The notes: generated by a model not told the origin, from the sequence alone. A DNA stretch of 11,857 nucleotides from Thermoplasmata archaeon (GCA_021788795.1 JAJYKG010000046.1:1-11857), one strand, 5' to 3'. Counted from the stretch's first letter, positions 1-6,877 are shown. Numbers and translations are program-made.

Positions 1-108
1 GGCAGGGTTCGCGTCCATCGGCATCATGATGCGCTGGACGACCGTCCGTGTCTCTGCGATGCTGCGGGGCCCTGCCATGCGGACCCCCAGCCGCCCGAGG
101 CTCTTCAT
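1..108 (-). CDS. Acyl-CoA thioesterase-like protein, N-terminal 36 codons only (hotdog fold, partial)
   Basis: This gene enters from the left edge and only its first 36 codons are inside the window, reading MKSLGRLGVRMAG and ending MMPMDANPA. A hydrophobic strand followed by P-x-D-x-N-P is typical of the first strand of hotdog-fold acyl-CoA hydrolases (YciA/BfiT type), where a Gly-Gly segment normally follows; that part lies outside the window. Such enzymes hydrolyse acyl-CoA to free acid and CoA in the cytoplasm. The ATG at 108 is chosen because AAGG lies just ahead of it; the ATG at 78 (Met11) is a possible alternative. The gene is divergent from the one at 265, leaving a 156-base shared upstream region. 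That a coding gene is present is fairly likely; the family assignment rests on a short stretch and is tentative. Confidence 0.5.
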   Translation of the reverse strand, partial: MKSLGRLGVRMAGPRSIAETRTVVQRIMMPMDANPA

Positions 109-213
109 CCTTCGCGCGCCCTCGGAATCGCCCCGCCGTCCGGCTCGTGGCCATGGCCCTCGGGGCGAACGGCCTCCTGCGACGGCCCTGGGATCGGGCG
201 GCAGGATGCCGTT

Positions 214-231
214 CTTTCGGTCCGCCGAAAG
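214..231. promoter_or_regulatory. Perfect inverted repeat abutting the promoter of the 265 gene, possible operator
   Basis: CTTTCGG, a four-base spacer TCCG, and CCGAAAG form a perfect 7+7 inverted repeat. Its right arm overlaps the purine-rich BRE position just ahead of the TATA-like box at 233-240. It also lies in the shared upstream region of the divergent gene at 108. The placement suits a repressor or activator site, but no regulator is visible in the window. Confidence 0.4.
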
Positions 232-240
232 GTCAAATAA
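226..240 (+). promoter_or_regulatory. BRE/TATA-like promoter of the C2H2-finger membrane protein
   Basis: The sequence CGAAAGGTCAAATAA is an AT-rich island in GC-rich surroundings and resembles an archaeal BRE plus TATA box. Its TATA part (233-240) ends 24 bases before the ATG at 265. At the usual TATA-to-start distance the transcript would begin at or next to the ATG, so the message is probably leaderless. Confidence 0.6.
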
Positions 241-264
241 CACGGAAGGCGTAGGCGCCCCACC

Positions 265-1065
265 ATGGCGATGCGGGAATGCCCGGAGTGCGGGCAGAGC
301 GTCAAGCTCGAGAACATGAAACGCCACTTCGCCAACGTCCACCCCGGGAAGGACGTCGCCGCCGCGATCTCCGAGGAGGAGCACCGCCAGGTCCAGAGGG
401 CGAACCGCCCGAGCCGCCGCCCGTTCTACGGGCAGAAGACGTTCCAGATCGTCGTCGGGGTGGTCGTCATCCTCGCGGTCGGCTACGTCGGCCTTCCCTA
501 CATCCTCGGGGCGAACTCCGGCTCCGCCCAGAACATCGTGACGTACTGCGGCCTCGAGGGGACGATCGAGCACTACCACCCGCTCCTCGTCATCAACGAC
601 AATGGCGCGCAGCAGCACCTTCCCTACGATCCGAGCTCGGGTGCGGACATCGGGGGGATCAACCAGCCTGGATACACGAACCCGGCGTACTACTGCCCCT
701 CGGGCCAGCTCCACGTCCTCCACACCCACGACGGCTCCGGCATCGTCCACGTGGAGCTGCCCTTCGCCCCGAAGTCGCCCCCCACCCTGGGCCAGTTCTT
801 CGAGATCTGGGGGGAGCCCCTCACCCCGAGCGCCGTGTGGACCTTCTCGGGGCACGTGACCGCGCAGGTGTTCGACGGGGACACCCATCAGGTCACGGAC
901 TACTCCTCGAACCCGACGGCCATCCCCCTGTACGCGCCCGCCGCGGGGGCCAACGCCAACCCCTATCCGATCCCGCAGAGCATCATCTTCAACGGTCAGT
1001 ACGGCGACGGCCAGTCGGGCGGCTACTTCTCCGGCGAGATCATCTGGCTCAACGTCACCGCGTAG
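265..1065 (+). CDS. Single-pass membrane protein with cytoplasmic C2H2 finger and external His-rich domain
   Basis: The 266-residue protein starts with a C2H2 zinc-finger pattern, Cys6-x2-Cys9-x11-His21-x4-His26. A basic linker follows (about 41-58), then one membrane helix (about 61-82) and an external domain. That domain carries EHYHP (102-106), LHTHDGSGIVHVE (152-164) and TLGQFFEIWG (174-183). Proteins with this HTHD-x-SG-I-x-H-x-E plus FF-x-x-WG pattern occur in archaea and bacteria as secreted proteins of unknown function. The clustered histidines (103, 105, 153, 155, 162) suggest metal binding, and Cys95 and Cys144 could form a disulfide. The basic segment before the helix predicts the finger inside the cell. 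The start follows from the TATA-like box 24 bases upstream. Gene reality and topology are well supported; the biochemical role is unknown. A finger joined across a membrane to a sensor-like domain suggests signalling, which is inference. Confidence 0.85.
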   Translation: MAMRECPECGQSVKLENMKRHFANVHPGKDVAAAISEEEHRQVQRANRPSRRPFYGQKTFQIVVGVVVILAVGYVGLPYILGANSGSAQNIVTYCGLEGTIEHYHPLLVINDNGAQQHLPYDPSSGADIGGINQPGYTNPAYYCPSGQLHVLHTHDGSGIVHVELPFAPKSPPTLGQFFEIWGEPLTPSAVWTFSGHVTAQVFDGDTHQVTDYSSNPTAIPLYAPAAGANANPYPIPQSIIFNGQYGDGQSGGYFSGEIIWLNVTA

Positions 1066-1084
1066 GCGGCGCACGGCCCGGGTG

Positions 1085-1096
1085 AAAAGCTATAGG
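1085..1096 (+). promoter_or_regulatory. TATA-like element ahead of the GxGYxYP gene
   Basis: AAAAGCTATAGG stands out in GC-rich sequence and lies 40-50 bases before the GTG at 1136. It overlaps the first codons of a longer reading possible from GTG 1082, which argues that translation starts further downstream. Confidence 0.45.
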
Positions 1097-1135
1097 CCCC
1101 CCTCCCCTACCCGCGGGCGCAGGGGGACCATCCTC

Positions 1136-4100
1136 GTGGGGCGGGACCGGGAGGGGCTGCGGGCGAGGACGGGCGTCCGGCTGCCGCGGGAGACGCTTGC
1201 CCCCCTCCTCGTCGCGGCGCTCCTCCTGGCGACTGGGGTGGGAAACGTATGGTGGGACCTCGGCGTCCCGTCGTCCTCGAATCCTGCGCGGCTCTCCCCG
1301 ACCGCCGACCCGTTCCCCGTCCTCCCCGCGGCGCCCGTCCTCCACGTGCTCCCCGTGCCCTGGACGACGAACGCGTCCGCGCAGCTCGCCCTCACCTCCC
1401 TCCAGGGGCTCGTGAACCGCGGCGGGGCGCAGCTCTACCTGGACGAGGACAACGAGACGGGCAACGCGTCCTCGATGCTCACCTTCCTGGCGTCCCGGTA
1501 CGGCGTGACGTACGACGTCGTCACGGCGGCGTGGGCATACGCGCAGTACCGCCCCCTCATCCGAGGGATCATCGTCACCGACCCGTCGCGGCCGGAGAGC
1601 GTGAACATCGGGACCATGCTCGCCTCCCTGGACGACGCGGTCCTCGCCGACCCGGCGATGGCGGCGTACCTCCACGCGGCCTACGGCCTCCCGATCCTCC
1701 TGGACTATGCCTCCAGCAACTGGACCGCCGCGGACGCGGCGGGCGCGTACGACCGGGCGCTGCGCGAGCTGTACCCCTCGTGCGATCCGGACCTGCTCGC
1801 AATCCTGCCCCCGGACCAGATCGCCCTCCGCGACTACCTGATCGCCACGCGGACCTTCGTGTTCTACGAGCCGCAGGGCATGCTGGCGACGCCGGAGCAG
1901 CTCGCGTCCACGCAGCGCATCCTCGCGGCGACGCCTCGGGGCATCCCGATCCTCGGCTGGTTCCACAGCCCCACCCTGACGGAGGAGAACGCGTTCGTCC
2001 AGCTCGCGTCGAAGTACGGGAAGAGCGTCTTCGGCTCCGAGTCCGTCCCGAACCTGAGCGTCCTCACCGCGTACGGGAGGAACGAGATGCGCTCCCCGCC
2101 CGCGCCCCCGGCGGCGCCGCCCCTCCAGAACAAGACGTACGCGGTCGTCGCGGTCCCGGACGGCGACAACCTGGACTTCGTCTCGGGCCGGATGCGGACC
2201 CTGTGGGACGAGCCCCAGCGCGGGACGTTCCCCATCGCCTGGAGCCTGAGCCCCCTCCTGGCGGACCTCGCGCCGCCGTACCTGGACTACTACTACAGCA
2301 CCGCGACCCCGGACGACCGGTTCGTCATGGGCCCGAGCGGCGCCGGGTACGCCTATCCGGACTACTTCGGCTCCGGCGACCTCTCCGCGTACCTCCAGAC
2401 CACGGCCCGCTACGAGGACCTCACAGGCATGGACGTGATCTGGCTCCTGAACGCGTTCGTGGCCTCCGAGATCCCCTACCGCTCGTCGACCCTGTCCGCA
2501 TACGTGAGCGCGCTGCACCCCCGCGGCATCGTCCTGGACTACGATGACCAGGCGAAGACCCAGGATGTCTGGATGCAAGCCGGCGGCGCCGCCGCGGCTC
2601 CGGTGATCCGCTCGACGCAGATGTGGACGACCACGGACAACTTCGACGCCAAGGTCGGGGACGCGATGGCGTCGTGGGGCCCGGGCGCGCACTTCCTCTG
2701 GATCACCGTGTATACGTTCCGCTTCGACCTGGCCGATGCCGCGGCGATGGTCCAGCGCCTCGAGGCCCAGACCGGCGGGAACGTCGTGGTCGTCACGCCG
2801 GAGCAGCTCTTCACCCTCGTGCAGGAGGACTTCCAGCTCCGCGCGCAGCAGCAGCTCGCGGCCCTGCGCGCCGACCCGTTCGCCTCGGTCGTGGCCGCGC
2901 CCGAGCTGGCGAACGCGGGGGCGTGGCTCGACGGCACCGCGCCCGGGGGCCGTCCGGGCTCCCCGGCGTACAACGCCTTCCAGGCGATCGCGGACCTCCG
3001 GGAGGCCGGGCTCGAGGAGGCCCTCGCGGCCTCCGGCCTGGTGGTCGTGCTCGCCGCGCTCGTCCAGCTGCGCCGGGTCGGCGGCGGCGCGACGCGCGCC
3101 CGCGCGGTCGCCGCGGACGCGCGCCCCCTTCTGGTCCTCGCCGCGGCCTTCGGGCTGTTCCTCCTCGCCACGCGCTCGGGGCTCGAGGCCAACTTCTGGA
3201 GCTACCAGTGGATCGTCGTCGGCGCGGTCCTCGCGGGCGCCGGCCGGCCTCTGCGGAGGTACCTCGACCGGACGTACCCGCGCGTCGGCCTCCCCGTTAC
3301 GGCGGGGCTTGACCTGGCCTTCGTGGCCCTCTCCCTGGCCACGAACGTGGCGTTCGCCCTGGCCGCGATCGGGACCGTCGCTCTCGCGGACGCGGCCCTC
3401 GCCCGCGAGCCGTCGCGGCCGGCGGGCCTCGTGCTCGCGCTGTCGCTCGGGACCGCCGCGGGCTTCCTCCTTCCCGTCGACGCGCTCTCGTTCGGCCTCC
3501 TCGGGGTGCTCCTGCTCGCGCCCCTCGCGACGGCCCCCCTCCGGCCCGGGTCGCCGGCGGAGCCGGCCGGGAAAGGCGCGCTCCTCCGCGGCCTCGTCGT
3601 TACGCTGCCCGTCGCGGCCCTCGTCGTGGCGTCCAACTACTCCCTCACGCTTCGTCTCGGGCTGGCGGGAGGCCAGCTGTCCGAGCTCGCGGCGGCGCTC
3701 CTCGTGCTCGGGCCGCTCGCCGGCCTGCTCGCGACCCGGGGACGCGGGGCGGCGCGGAGCGGGCCCGTCGTGGTCGCCGGCCTCGCCCTCTCCGCAGCCC
3801 TCTCCGCGTCCCTCCTCGTGGTCTCCGGGACGTTGGCCACGACGCTCGTCCTCCTCGCCCTCGTCGCTTCCCTCGCGGTCGCGGCGGAGGCGACGCTGCG
3901 GCGCGTCCGGGCCCGCGGCGAGTCGCTGTCCGCCGTGCTCACCGCCGCGGTCTCCTGGATCCCCCTCTTCCTCCTGTTCTTCCGCATGCCCCCGGTGGTC
4001 TACTCCCTCAGCCTCGTGCATCTCCCCGAGGTGCTCGAGGCCGCACTCTACGCGCCCGTCTCCCTGCTCGCCGCCGGATGCGCGGCCGCCGCCCTCGTCG

Positions 4101-4183
4101 CGGCGATGCGCCTGCGGTGCGAGGCCTCCGTGGCAAAAGGTTATCCCCCGTCCGCCTCTCTCCAGGGAGGACGGTCCCGATGA
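1136..4183 (+). CDS. GxGYxYP putative glycoside hydrolase fused to a polytopic membrane domain
   Basis: The 1015-residue protein has an N-terminal anchor (about 21-40). An external region of roughly 580 residues then shows the GxGYxYP family signatures: SLQGLVNR with QLYLDED (88-105), PDGDN (341-345) and GAGYAYP (402-408). This family is annotated as putative glycoside hydrolase from structural resemblance; its substrate is not established to my knowledge. From about residue 628 to the end lie some twelve hydrophobic helices, many more than the secreted members I know of have. Several N-x-S/T sequons (NAS, NET, NWT, NLS, NKT) sit in the external part. GTG 1136 is preferred because a G-rich stretch (1121-1127) precedes it and the upstream in-frame GTG at 1082 overlaps a TATA-like element. 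The stop overlaps the ATG of the radical SAM gene by four bases, so the two are probably translationally coupled. The family call is firm; catalytic activity is unproven. Confidence 0.88.
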   Translation: MGRDREGLRARTGVRLPRETLAPLLVAALLLATGVGNVWWDLGVPSSSNPARLSPTADPFPVLPAAPVLHVLPVPWTTNASAQLALTSLQGLVNRGGAQLYLDEDNETGNASSMLTFLASRYGVTYDVVTAAWAYAQYRPLIRGIIVTDPSRPESVNIGTMLASLDDAVLADPAMAAYLHAAYGLPILLDYASSNWTAADAAGAYDRALRELYPSCDPDLLAILPPDQIALRDYLIATRTFVFYEPQGMLATPEQLASTQRILAATPRGIPILGWFHSPTLTEENAFVQLASKYGKSVFGSESVPNLSVLTAYGRNEMRSPPAPPAAPPLQNKTYAVVAVPDGDNLDFVSGRMRTLWDEPQRGTFPIAWSLSPLLADLAPPYLDYYYSTATPDDRFVMGPSGAGYAYPDYFGSGDLSAYLQTTARYEDLTGMDVIWLLNAFVASEIPYRSSTLSAYVSALHPRGIVLDYDDQAKTQDVWMQAGGAAAAPVIRSTQMWTTTDNFDAKVGDAMASWGPGAHFLWITVYTFRFDLADAAAMVQRLEAQTGGNVVVVTPEQLFTLVQEDFQLRAQQQLAALRADPFASVVAAPELANAGAWLDGTAPGGRPGSPAYNAFQAIADLREAGLEEALAASGLVVVLAALVQLRRVGGGATRARAVAADARPLLVLAAAFGLFLLATRSGLEANFWSYQWIVVGAVLAGAGRPLRRYLDRTYPRVGLPVTAGLDLAFVALSLATNVAFALAAIGTVALADAALAREPSRPAGLVLALSLGTAAGFLLPVDALSFGLLGVLLLAPLATAPLRPGSPAEPAGKGALLRGLVVTLPVAALVVASNYSLTLRLGLAGGQLSELAAALLVLGPLAGLLATRGRGAARSGPVVVAGLALSAALSASLLVVSGTLATTLVLLALVASLAVAAEATLRRVRARGESLSAVLTAAVSWIPLFLLFFRMPPVVYSLSLVHLPEVLEAALYAPVSLLAAGCAAAALVAAMRLRCEASVAKGYPPSASLQGGRSR
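4134..4144 (+). promoter_or_regulatory. TATA-like element inside the 3' end of the GxGYxYP gene
   Basis: CAAAAGGTTAT lies about 40 bases before the radical SAM ATG and resembles the elements ahead of 1136 and 8087. It may give the radical SAM gene its own promoter in addition to read-through. It overlaps coding sequence, so it could be chance. Confidence 0.35.
4165..4170 (+). promoter_or_regulatory. Shine-Dalgarno site fixing the radical SAM start
   Basis: GGGAGG lies nine bases before the ATG at 4180, inside the last codons of the upstream gene. It supports starting the radical SAM protein at MRKLPKK rather than at the longer in-frame possibility from 4078. Confidence 0.6.
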
Positions 4184-5313
4184 GGAAGCTTCCGAAGAAG
4201 CGGTTCCTGGAGGTGGGCGGGTACATCCTCCGGAACAAGATGGCGGGCGAGGCCATCTACCCCTTCTACGCGTCGTTCAAGCTCACGCGCCGCTGCAACT
4301 TCACCTGCTCCTTCTGCAACTGCTGGCACGTGAAGAACCAGTGGAAGGACATGCCCACGGAGGACGTGAAGAAGGTCCTGGACAACCTCGCCCGCTCGTC
4401 CGTCATCATGACGTCCTTCGAGGGCGGCGACCCCCTCGTCCGCGAGGACATCGCGGAGCTCCTGAAGTACCAGCACGAGAAGCCGTTCTACCTCCTCTTC
4501 ACCACGTCGGAGAGGGACCTGCCGGACCGCTACCCCATGGCCGAGTACGGGAAGTACATCGACTTCCTCCACATCTCGATCGACGAGGGCCACAAGAACC
4601 TCGACATGTTCGACGACCTGGAGCAGTTCACGAAGTGGGGCTCCGTGGTCACCGTGCAGATCGTCGTCACGAAGAACGACGTGGGCGCGCTGGAGAAGAA
4701 GATCAAGCGCTGCTACGACGCCGGCGTCAAGGCCGTCGTCATGTGCGCGGTCCACCTGAAGAACACGAAGGACCACCTGCCCGACCTCCTGACGATGTCC
4801 CAGAAGGGCCTCGAGCTCCGCAAGAAGTACCCGGGCGTGATCATCTCGCCGAAGGGGTACTTCACCGGGATCCTCAGGGACCACGGCTGCGACACGTCCT
4901 CGATCATCGTGGACGCGGACGGCCTCCTGTGGTATCCGTGCCGCGTCCTCGAGGAGAAGACGATCAACCTGGTCGACTCCGACCTCCGGACCTACGTCGA
5001 GTCGCCGGACGCGGCGGAGCGACGGCACCGCATGGCCACCTGCGACCTGCAGTGCGCCTGGTACCAGTACTACGCCACGCAGTCCTTCGTGAACCCGCGG
5101 GAGATCCTCTCCGCCTGGGCGCCGTACTACCGCGACCTCGTGAACGGCGGCAAGCAGCCTATGCAGGTCGTGCCCGCGATGCCCTCGATGGCGCCGCAGG
5201 TCCGCGCCCACCAGGCGATCCTCCAGGAGTCCGCGAGGAAGGGCACCCGGGACGCCTCCGCCGCGAACGGCGGGCTCGTGCCCCTCGAAGTCGTGGAGCC
5301 GCCGAAGCACTAA
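4180..5313 (+). CDS. Radical SAM protein with C-terminal Cys-rich (Twitch/SPASM-like) region
   Basis: The 377-residue protein carries the radical SAM cluster motif CNFTCSFC (Cys39-x3-Cys43-x2-Cys46), with an extra Cys48. The SAM-binding GGDP motif (82-85) and the strand HISIDEG (131-137) follow as in PqqE/MoaA-type enzymes. A second cysteine set, Cys237, Cys254, Cys288 and Cys292, suggests an auxiliary iron-sulfur cluster in a shortened SPASM or Twitch domain. These enzymes cleave S-adenosylmethionine reductively to start radical chemistry in the cytoplasm, often on peptides or cofactors. The substrate cannot be told from sequence. The ATG is fixed by GGGAGG nine bases upstream and overlaps the stop of the GxGYxYP gene (ATGA), so the two products are probably made together. 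No short precursor peptide gene is evident beside it. Superfamily assignment is firm; specificity is open. Confidence 0.92.
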   Translation: MRKLPKKRFLEVGGYILRNKMAGEAIYPFYASFKLTRRCNFTCSFCNCWHVKNQWKDMPTEDVKKVLDNLARSSVIMTSFEGGDPLVREDIAELLKYQHEKPFYLLFTTSERDLPDRYPMAEYGKYIDFLHISIDEGHKNLDMFDDLEQFTKWGSVVTVQIVVTKNDVGALEKKIKRCYDAGVKAVVMCAVHLKNTKDHLPDLLTMSQKGLELRKKYPGVIISPKGYFTGILRDHGCDTSSIIVDADGLLWYPCRVLEEKTINLVDSDLRTYVESPDAAERRHRMATCDLQCAWYQYYATQSFVNPREILSAWAPYYRDLVNGGKQPMQVVPAMPSMAPQVRAHQAILQESARKGTRDASAANGGLVPLEVVEPPKH

Positions 5314-5319
5314 CGGGCG

Positions 5320-5347
5320 GTTTCGTTCCCGCCCCTCGGACCGAAAC
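5320..5347 (+). terminator. Weak hairpin after the radical SAM gene
   Basis: GTTTCG (5320-5325) and CGAAAC (5342-5347) can pair around a 16-base loop, starting seven bases after the stop. There is no T-run after it, so a terminator role is weakly supported. Confidence 0.2.
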
Positions 5348-5402
5348 GGCCCGTCGTGACCGTGGGGTACCCTTGTGCATCGCTAGAGTAGAATAGACCG
5401 AC

Positions 5403-5412
5403 AGCGTATTTA
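5403..5412 (+). promoter_or_regulatory. TATA-like promoter of the small secreted protein
   Basis: AGCGTATTTA sits 35 bases before the ATG at 5448 in a relatively AT-rich patch, predicting a transcript start near 5433 and a leader of about 15 bases. It suggests that this gene is transcribed independently of the radical SAM gene. Confidence 0.45.
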
Positions 5413-5447
5413 GGAGGCGATACCTGGAATCCCCTCAGGATGCCTCC

Positions 5448-5954
5448 ATGCAGGAACGCACCGTCCTCCTCCTCGTCGTGGTCCTCGTTGTGTCCACGGC
5501 GGCCGCGGGGGCGGCGGTGAACCTCTTCCGCCCGAATGACGCGGTCGAGTGGCGCGCGTTCAACCTGGCCGTCGCCACGAACCTCACGGGCGCGGTCGGC
5601 TCGCCCCTCCAGGTCTCCGTGAGCGTGCGCCAAGGCATGCTCAATCCACGTACCCTGACGGACGTGTTCCTATCCCTCGACGTCGGGACGATGCAGGTCC
5701 GCTCGTCCACGCCGGGCACGAACCCGTGGGGCTATCCGACCGTGTGGAACCTCACGGGCCTCGACCTCTCGAGCCCGCGGCTCTACAATGCCACCGTCGT
5801 GCCGACCCAGGCCGGCACGACGGTCGTCTACGCGATGGTCTGGGTGCCGCTCGGCAGCCTGGCGTCCGTGCCGATCGACGCGAACGGCCACGTGAACCCC
5901 GCGGGCGTCACCCTGGAGGCGGTCGCGTCGCAGTCCGTCGTCGTGACGGCGTGA
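5448..5954 (+). CDS. Small secreted or membrane-anchored protein of unknown function
   Basis: The 168-residue protein begins MQERT and continues into a strongly hydrophobic segment (about 6-24), either a signal peptide or an N-terminal anchor. The remainder is polar, rich in Val, Thr and Ser and in alternating beta-like patterns, with three N-x-T sequons (Asn45, Asn101, Asn114). That fits an extracellular beta-sandwich domain that may be glycosylated. There is no cysteine and no recognisable catalytic motif. It lies 134 bases after the radical SAM gene with its own TATA-like element and ends five bases before the stop of the convergent CYTH gene. I do not recognise the family. Exported location is well supported; function is unknown. 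Confidence 0.78.
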   Translation: MQERTVLLLVVVLVVSTAAAGAAVNLFRPNDAVEWRAFNLAVATNLTGAVGSPLQVSVSVRQGMLNPRTLTDVFLSLDVGTMQVRSSTPGTNPWGYPTVWNLTGLDLSSPRLYNATVVPTQAGTTVVYAMVWVPLGSLASVPIDANGHVNPAGVTLEAVASQSVVVTA

Positions 5955-5958
5955 CGCC

Positions 5959-6474
5959 TCACGCACCGACCAGGTCCGAGTAGGAGGACGCCATGAGGTC
6001 CTCCGGAGGGATCTGGAAGTAGCGGACCAGGGACTCGAGCTGCGCGTGCCCCGCCTTCTCCTCCGCCTCCCCGGAGACGACCTTCTCGAACTCGAGGAAC
6101 CTCCCGAGGCCCTGGACCGAGTCCAGGTGGACCTGGACGCCCTCGAGACGGTAGATCTCGCGGGTCTTGCGCACCTCGGCCTGCACGGGGAACGTTCTGC
6201 GGAGGATGTCCAGGACCGCCGCGGCGTCGGGCAGGTCTGCGAGGAGGACTCGGCTCTCCTTGACGCCGCCCTGGTCCGGCCGCTCGTAGTACACGAGCTG
6301 CCCCTCCTTCCGCCCTTCCACCGCGCGCAGCTTCAGGCGGCGCTCGCCCAGGGAGAAATACGTGTCGACCTGCCGGAACGTGCCGACGCGCTCCGCGCCG
6401 GAGAGGAGGGCGCGCGCCTTGCCCAGGTCCTCGTACCGCGCCTTGAGCTCGACGAGGTGCTTCGAGGGCGCCAC
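5959..6474 (-). CDS. CYTH-domain protein, CyaB/class IV adenylate cyclase-like
   Basis: The 171-residue protein spans one CYTH (triphosphate tunnel) domain. Visible signatures are VELKAR (8-13) at the position of the usual ExExK strand, VDTYF (36-40), ERRLKLR (44-50), YYERPD (62-67), the basic cluster VRKTR (101-105), VHLDSV (115-120) and LEFE (127-130). The family binds triphosphate compounds with divalent metal in a beta tunnel; members include class IV adenylate cyclases and thiamine or inorganic triphosphatases. The first Glu of ExExK is Leu7 here, which I believe is common in the archaeal and bacterial CyaB-like branch. The GTG at 6474 is chosen because the domain begins directly after it; no clear Shine-Dalgarno site precedes it. 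It follows the 99-residue membrane protein by 41 bases and is probably co-transcribed. The fold is confident; the reaction is not. Confidence 0.88.
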   Translation of the reverse strand: MAPSKHLVELKARYEDLGKARALLSGAERVGTFRQVDTYFSLGERRLKLRAVEGRKEGQLVYYERPDQGGVKESRVLLADLPDAAAVLDILRRTFPVQAEVRKTREIYRLEGVQVHLDSVQGLGRFLEFEKVVSGEAEEKAGHAQLESLVRYFQIPPEDLMASSYSDLVGA

Positions 6475-6515
6475 GCCGGCGGGATGGGCGCGGGGCGCAA
6501 GAAGGTTCGGGTCGC

Positions 6516-6815
6516 CTAGAAGCGGTGCTCGGGGAGGAAGTCCTCCACCATGGCGTCCACGCCCTTCGCGGTGCGGGCTTGGGCCAGGGCCGCGCGGGGC
6601 AGGTCCTTCGCCGCGGCGAGGTGCCGCTTCGGCGCCGCGATCGCCCCCTCGAGGTGGTCCCGGTGGGCCCGCAGTCCGCGCTTCGCGTCGCGCAAGGCGC
6701 GCCGGTCCGCCTCGGTCGCGTTCCCCGCTGCGAGCTTCAGCTTGCGGGCGATCATGAGGGTCCGCAGGGCGAGGATGCCCACGGCCGCCGGAATCACGAG
6801 CCACACGAGGTCCAC
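6516..6815 (-). CDS. Small single-pass membrane protein with charged helical tail
   Basis: The 99-residue protein starts with a membrane helix (about 3-22), then ARKLK at the membrane border and a long Ala/Arg/Lys/Asp-rich helix likely to be cytoplasmic or coiled (34-88). It has no cysteine or catalytic motif. It aligns without gaps to the 143-residue protein at 7366-7797 across the border and first helix (IARKLK versus VARRLK, then ADRRAL versus ADTRAL, AHR versus SHR), so the two look paralogous. GTG 6815 is preferred: the frame has high GC at third positions and the membrane helix begins there. An ATG at 6825 is in another frame, that of the CYTH gene. A TATA-like box at 6869-6877 fits this start. 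Function is unknown. Confidence 0.75.
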   Translation of the reverse strand: MDLVWLVIPAAVGILALRTLMIARKLKLAAGNATEADRRALRDAKRGLRAHRDHLEGAIAAPKRHLAAAKDLPRAALAQARTAKGVDAMVEDFLPEHRF

Positions 6816-6868
6816 GGTATCCCATCGCCCCCGGTCTCTCCAGGGGCGAGGCGGCGTACGGGAGGCTT

Positions 6869-6877
6869 CTATTAAAG
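6869..6877 (-). promoter_or_regulatory. TATA-like promoter of the 99-residue protein and CYTH gene
   Basis: Read on the minus strand this is CTTTAATAG, within AACCTTTAATAGAAG, the most AT-rich stretch nearby. It predicts a transcript start near 6846, about 30 bases before the GTG at 6815. It gives the 99-residue protein and CYTH gene a promoter separate from the gene at 7276. Confidence 0.5.

Noticed and set aside
26..319. Short plus-strand frames at the left end
   Set aside because: They overlap the promoter and start of the 265 gene and consist of Arg/Pro-rich shadow sequence.
1055..4021. A 988-codon minus-strand open frame antisense to the GxGYxYP gene
   Set aside because: Its product is a run of Arg, Gly, Glu, Asp and His typical of an antisense frame in GC-rich DNA. 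The plus frame carries clear family motifs and membrane helices.
2736..5396. An 886-codon plus-strand open frame across the GxGYxYP and radical SAM genes
   Set aside because: It is Ser/Arg/Pro-rich shadow sequence in another frame, and it spans the junction of two well-supported genes.
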